Source: Providencia rettgeri
GTDB lineage: Bacteria; Pseudomonadota; Gammaproteobacteria; Enterobacterales; Enterobacteriaceae
Assembly (NCBI RefSeq): GCF_023205015.1
Contig: NZ_CP096258.1
Span: 2,418,001 to 2,482,000, forward strand
DNA length: 64,000 nucleotides
Direction of reading: 5' to 3'
In this document: positions 62,890 to 64,000 of the stretch, piece by piece
How the letters are laid out: every line of letters starts with the position of its first letter
Numbering within the stretch: position 1 is the stretch's first letter
Made by a program: the position numbers and the translations under genes
Notes under the pieces: model-generated
Seen by the model: the letters and a program-made list of their open reading frames with translations, nothing else
What the model was told of the DNA's origin: nothing
Databases searched by the model: none

Positions 62890-64000
62890 CTTTTTGCTTT
62901 ATCTCCGCTAACAGCGTGGGTTGGTATTGTTTTACCTGTATACCAACCTCTTCTCTTACTCGTTGTAGCCATTGCTTTTGCCCTGTTATACCAACATCTG
63001 CGCAAATCTGTGCGATGGGTTCACATGACACAAAGTGCCGTCTGAGAAGCGAAAGCCCGTTTTTTTCTTCCTTCAATAAACGCAGGATCGCACTTTCACT
63101 CGCAGAAATGGGCCGTTTAAACTCACTAAAACCGATCAGTTCTATCCAATCATCTGTCACTAGTTGCTGCTGTGGGTCCGTTTCGAACGCAAACTCTTGT
63201 AAATCACTGCGCCAATATAGGTCACGTTTTAATCGGGATTCGCCTTGTTCACAAAGTTGGTATGCACGGTTTGAAATAGGTAAAATAGCCATCGCGGTAA
63301 AACAGCCACTACTGGCTTCTTTATGCGAACCTATTCGTATTAACCGAAAGCCCGCTTTTTGCCAAAATGCGACTAAGTCTGGTGTTAATCCAAAACTAAC
63401 AGATAAAAAATCTAACCCTTGCTCTGTAGCAATTGCTTTCTGTTTTTCTAAAAGCGTTAAACCAATTTGGCGCCTACGGTAGTTCGCATCAACGGCAATA
63501 CGCATCACTCGGCGAGATAGCCATTGTGCCGCAATGGGGAAATAACTATGAGCTGCTAAAGATTGGACAACTAAATTTCCTCTTGGTCGACGAAGCCCAG
63601 CCCATATTTGCCAGCTCAATGATTCGGTTAGTTGCCCTTCATCCACCATCCATAATGCACCTAAATAAGCACAATCATGAAGCTCCGTTTTTGCTACCAT
63701 AAAATGTTGCTGCTGAGCATCCAATAGCCGTCGTAAATCTAATGGTGACGTTCGATAGTGTGCGCTCATTAATAGGCCATAAAATGCGCTTAGTTTTTCA
63801 TTATTTTCTACTAATGACGCCTGAGTTAACGCTTTATATTCAACAGTTTCAGTAATAACCGTTTGAGAGGTGGGCTCTTGCAGTAATAGAGCGCTATTAA
63901 CCCATGATTCTAAGGCGTCATTAGCCGCATAACGCATAGGGCTATCAAGTTGCAATAACCTGAAATGCGTTAGGCTTGCGCAGAATTTCAACATAAAACC
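62870..64000 (-). CDS. tmcA: tRNA(Met) cytidine acetyltransferase TmcA, C-terminal part
   Basis: The frame is open to the window edge, so the gene starts beyond 64000. The visible 376 residues match the C-terminal half of the 671-residue E. coli enzyme. They include the GNAT acetyltransferase region (VMRIAVDANYRRRQIGLTLLEKQKAIATEQGLDFLSVSFG) and the C-terminal RNA-binding helices. TmcA makes N4-acetylcytidine at the wobble base of elongator tRNA(Met), using ATP. The N-terminal helicase-like domain is outside the window. Confidence 0.93.
   Translation of the reverse strand, partial: GFMLKFCASLTHFRLLQLDSPMRYAANDALESWVNSALLLQEPTSQTVITETVEYKALTQASLVENNEKLSAFYGLLMSAHYRTSPLDLRRLLDAQQQHFMVAKTELHDCAYLGALWMVDEGQLTESLSWQIWAGLRRPRGNLVVQSLAAHSYFPIAAQWLSRRVMRIAVDANYRRRQIGLTLLEKQKAIATEQGLDFLSVSFGLTPDLVAFWQKAGFRLIRIGSHKEASSGCFTAMAILPISNRAYQLCEQGESRLKRDLYWRSDLQEFAFETDPQQQLVTDDWIELIGFSEFKRPISASESAILRLLKEEKNGLSLLRRHFVSCEPIAQICADVGITGQKQWLQRVREEVGIQVKQYQPTLLAEIKQKVISSCL

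Overview
The window is a low-GC enterobacterial chromosome segment. Most genes match Escherichia coli K-12 families closely, and many keep E. coli neighbour order: yeaD-mipA, dadA-dadX, proQ-prc, letA-letB, sdsR-yebY-yebZ-yobA, yoaH/pabB-nudL-sdaA, manXYZ-yobD-mntP-rlmA, guaBA/xseA and yffB-dapE-ypfN-tmcA. The AT-rich intergenic regions, a broad-specificity amino-acid racemase (Bsr), a HasR-type heme receptor and the gene mix point to Morganellaceae, most likely Providencia. The genus is an inference from memory of these proteins, not a database result. I see no rRNA or tRNA gene, prophage, insertion sequence or CRISPR array.

Layout. 1-7.8 kb: end of yeaD, mipA, the D-alanine catabolic pair dadA-dadX, fadR, nhaB, dsbB. 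7.8-13.4 kb: an accessory-looking stretch with a YdeP-type molybdopterin oxidoreductase, a DUF333 lipoprotein, two efflux genes (EmrE-like and SotB), yecF and an unknown small gene. 13.6-25 kb: an AGCS symporter, htpX, a repeat-rich YdcA-like exported protein, proQ-prc, msrC, and letA-letB (lipid transport, with six rather than seven MCE domains). 25-33 kb: the sRNA SdsR, the yobA-yebZ-yebY copper cluster, ftnA, holE, yebF, yoaH, pabB-nudL and sdaA. 33.6-38.7 kb: the mannose PTS operon manXYZ with yobD, the Mn2+ riboswitch and exporter mntP, and rlmA. 38.8-44.7 kb: small accessory genes, ycdX, bsr, a general porin, a decayed LysR fragment and a glutathione peroxidase. 44.8-49.5 kb: guaBA (with a PurR box) divergent from xseA. 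49.5-55.95 kb: an iron/heme locus. 56-64 kb: maeB, an orphan NarP-like regulator, yffB-dapE, an M15 peptidase, ybaN, a 128-bp tandem hairpin repeat, ypfN and the 3' part of tmcA.

The most unusual region is 49.5-55.95 kb. Behind Fur-box-like sites lie a ChaN/PhuW-type lipoprotein, a dedicated TonB-like protein, an oligopeptidase B with a signal peptide (the E. coli enzyme is cytoplasmic), and a HasR-type heme receptor broken by one in-frame amber codon. No hasA hemophore or secretion genes accompany it. It may be a variant heme or hemoprotein uptake system in which an exported peptidase takes part, with the receptor inactivated or suppressed in this isolate. The other main observations are the six-domain LetB, the 48-bp repeat gene at 16.7 kb, the 128-bp hairpin repeat at 62.4 kb, and several candidate Fur, PurR and Mlc/NagC sites.
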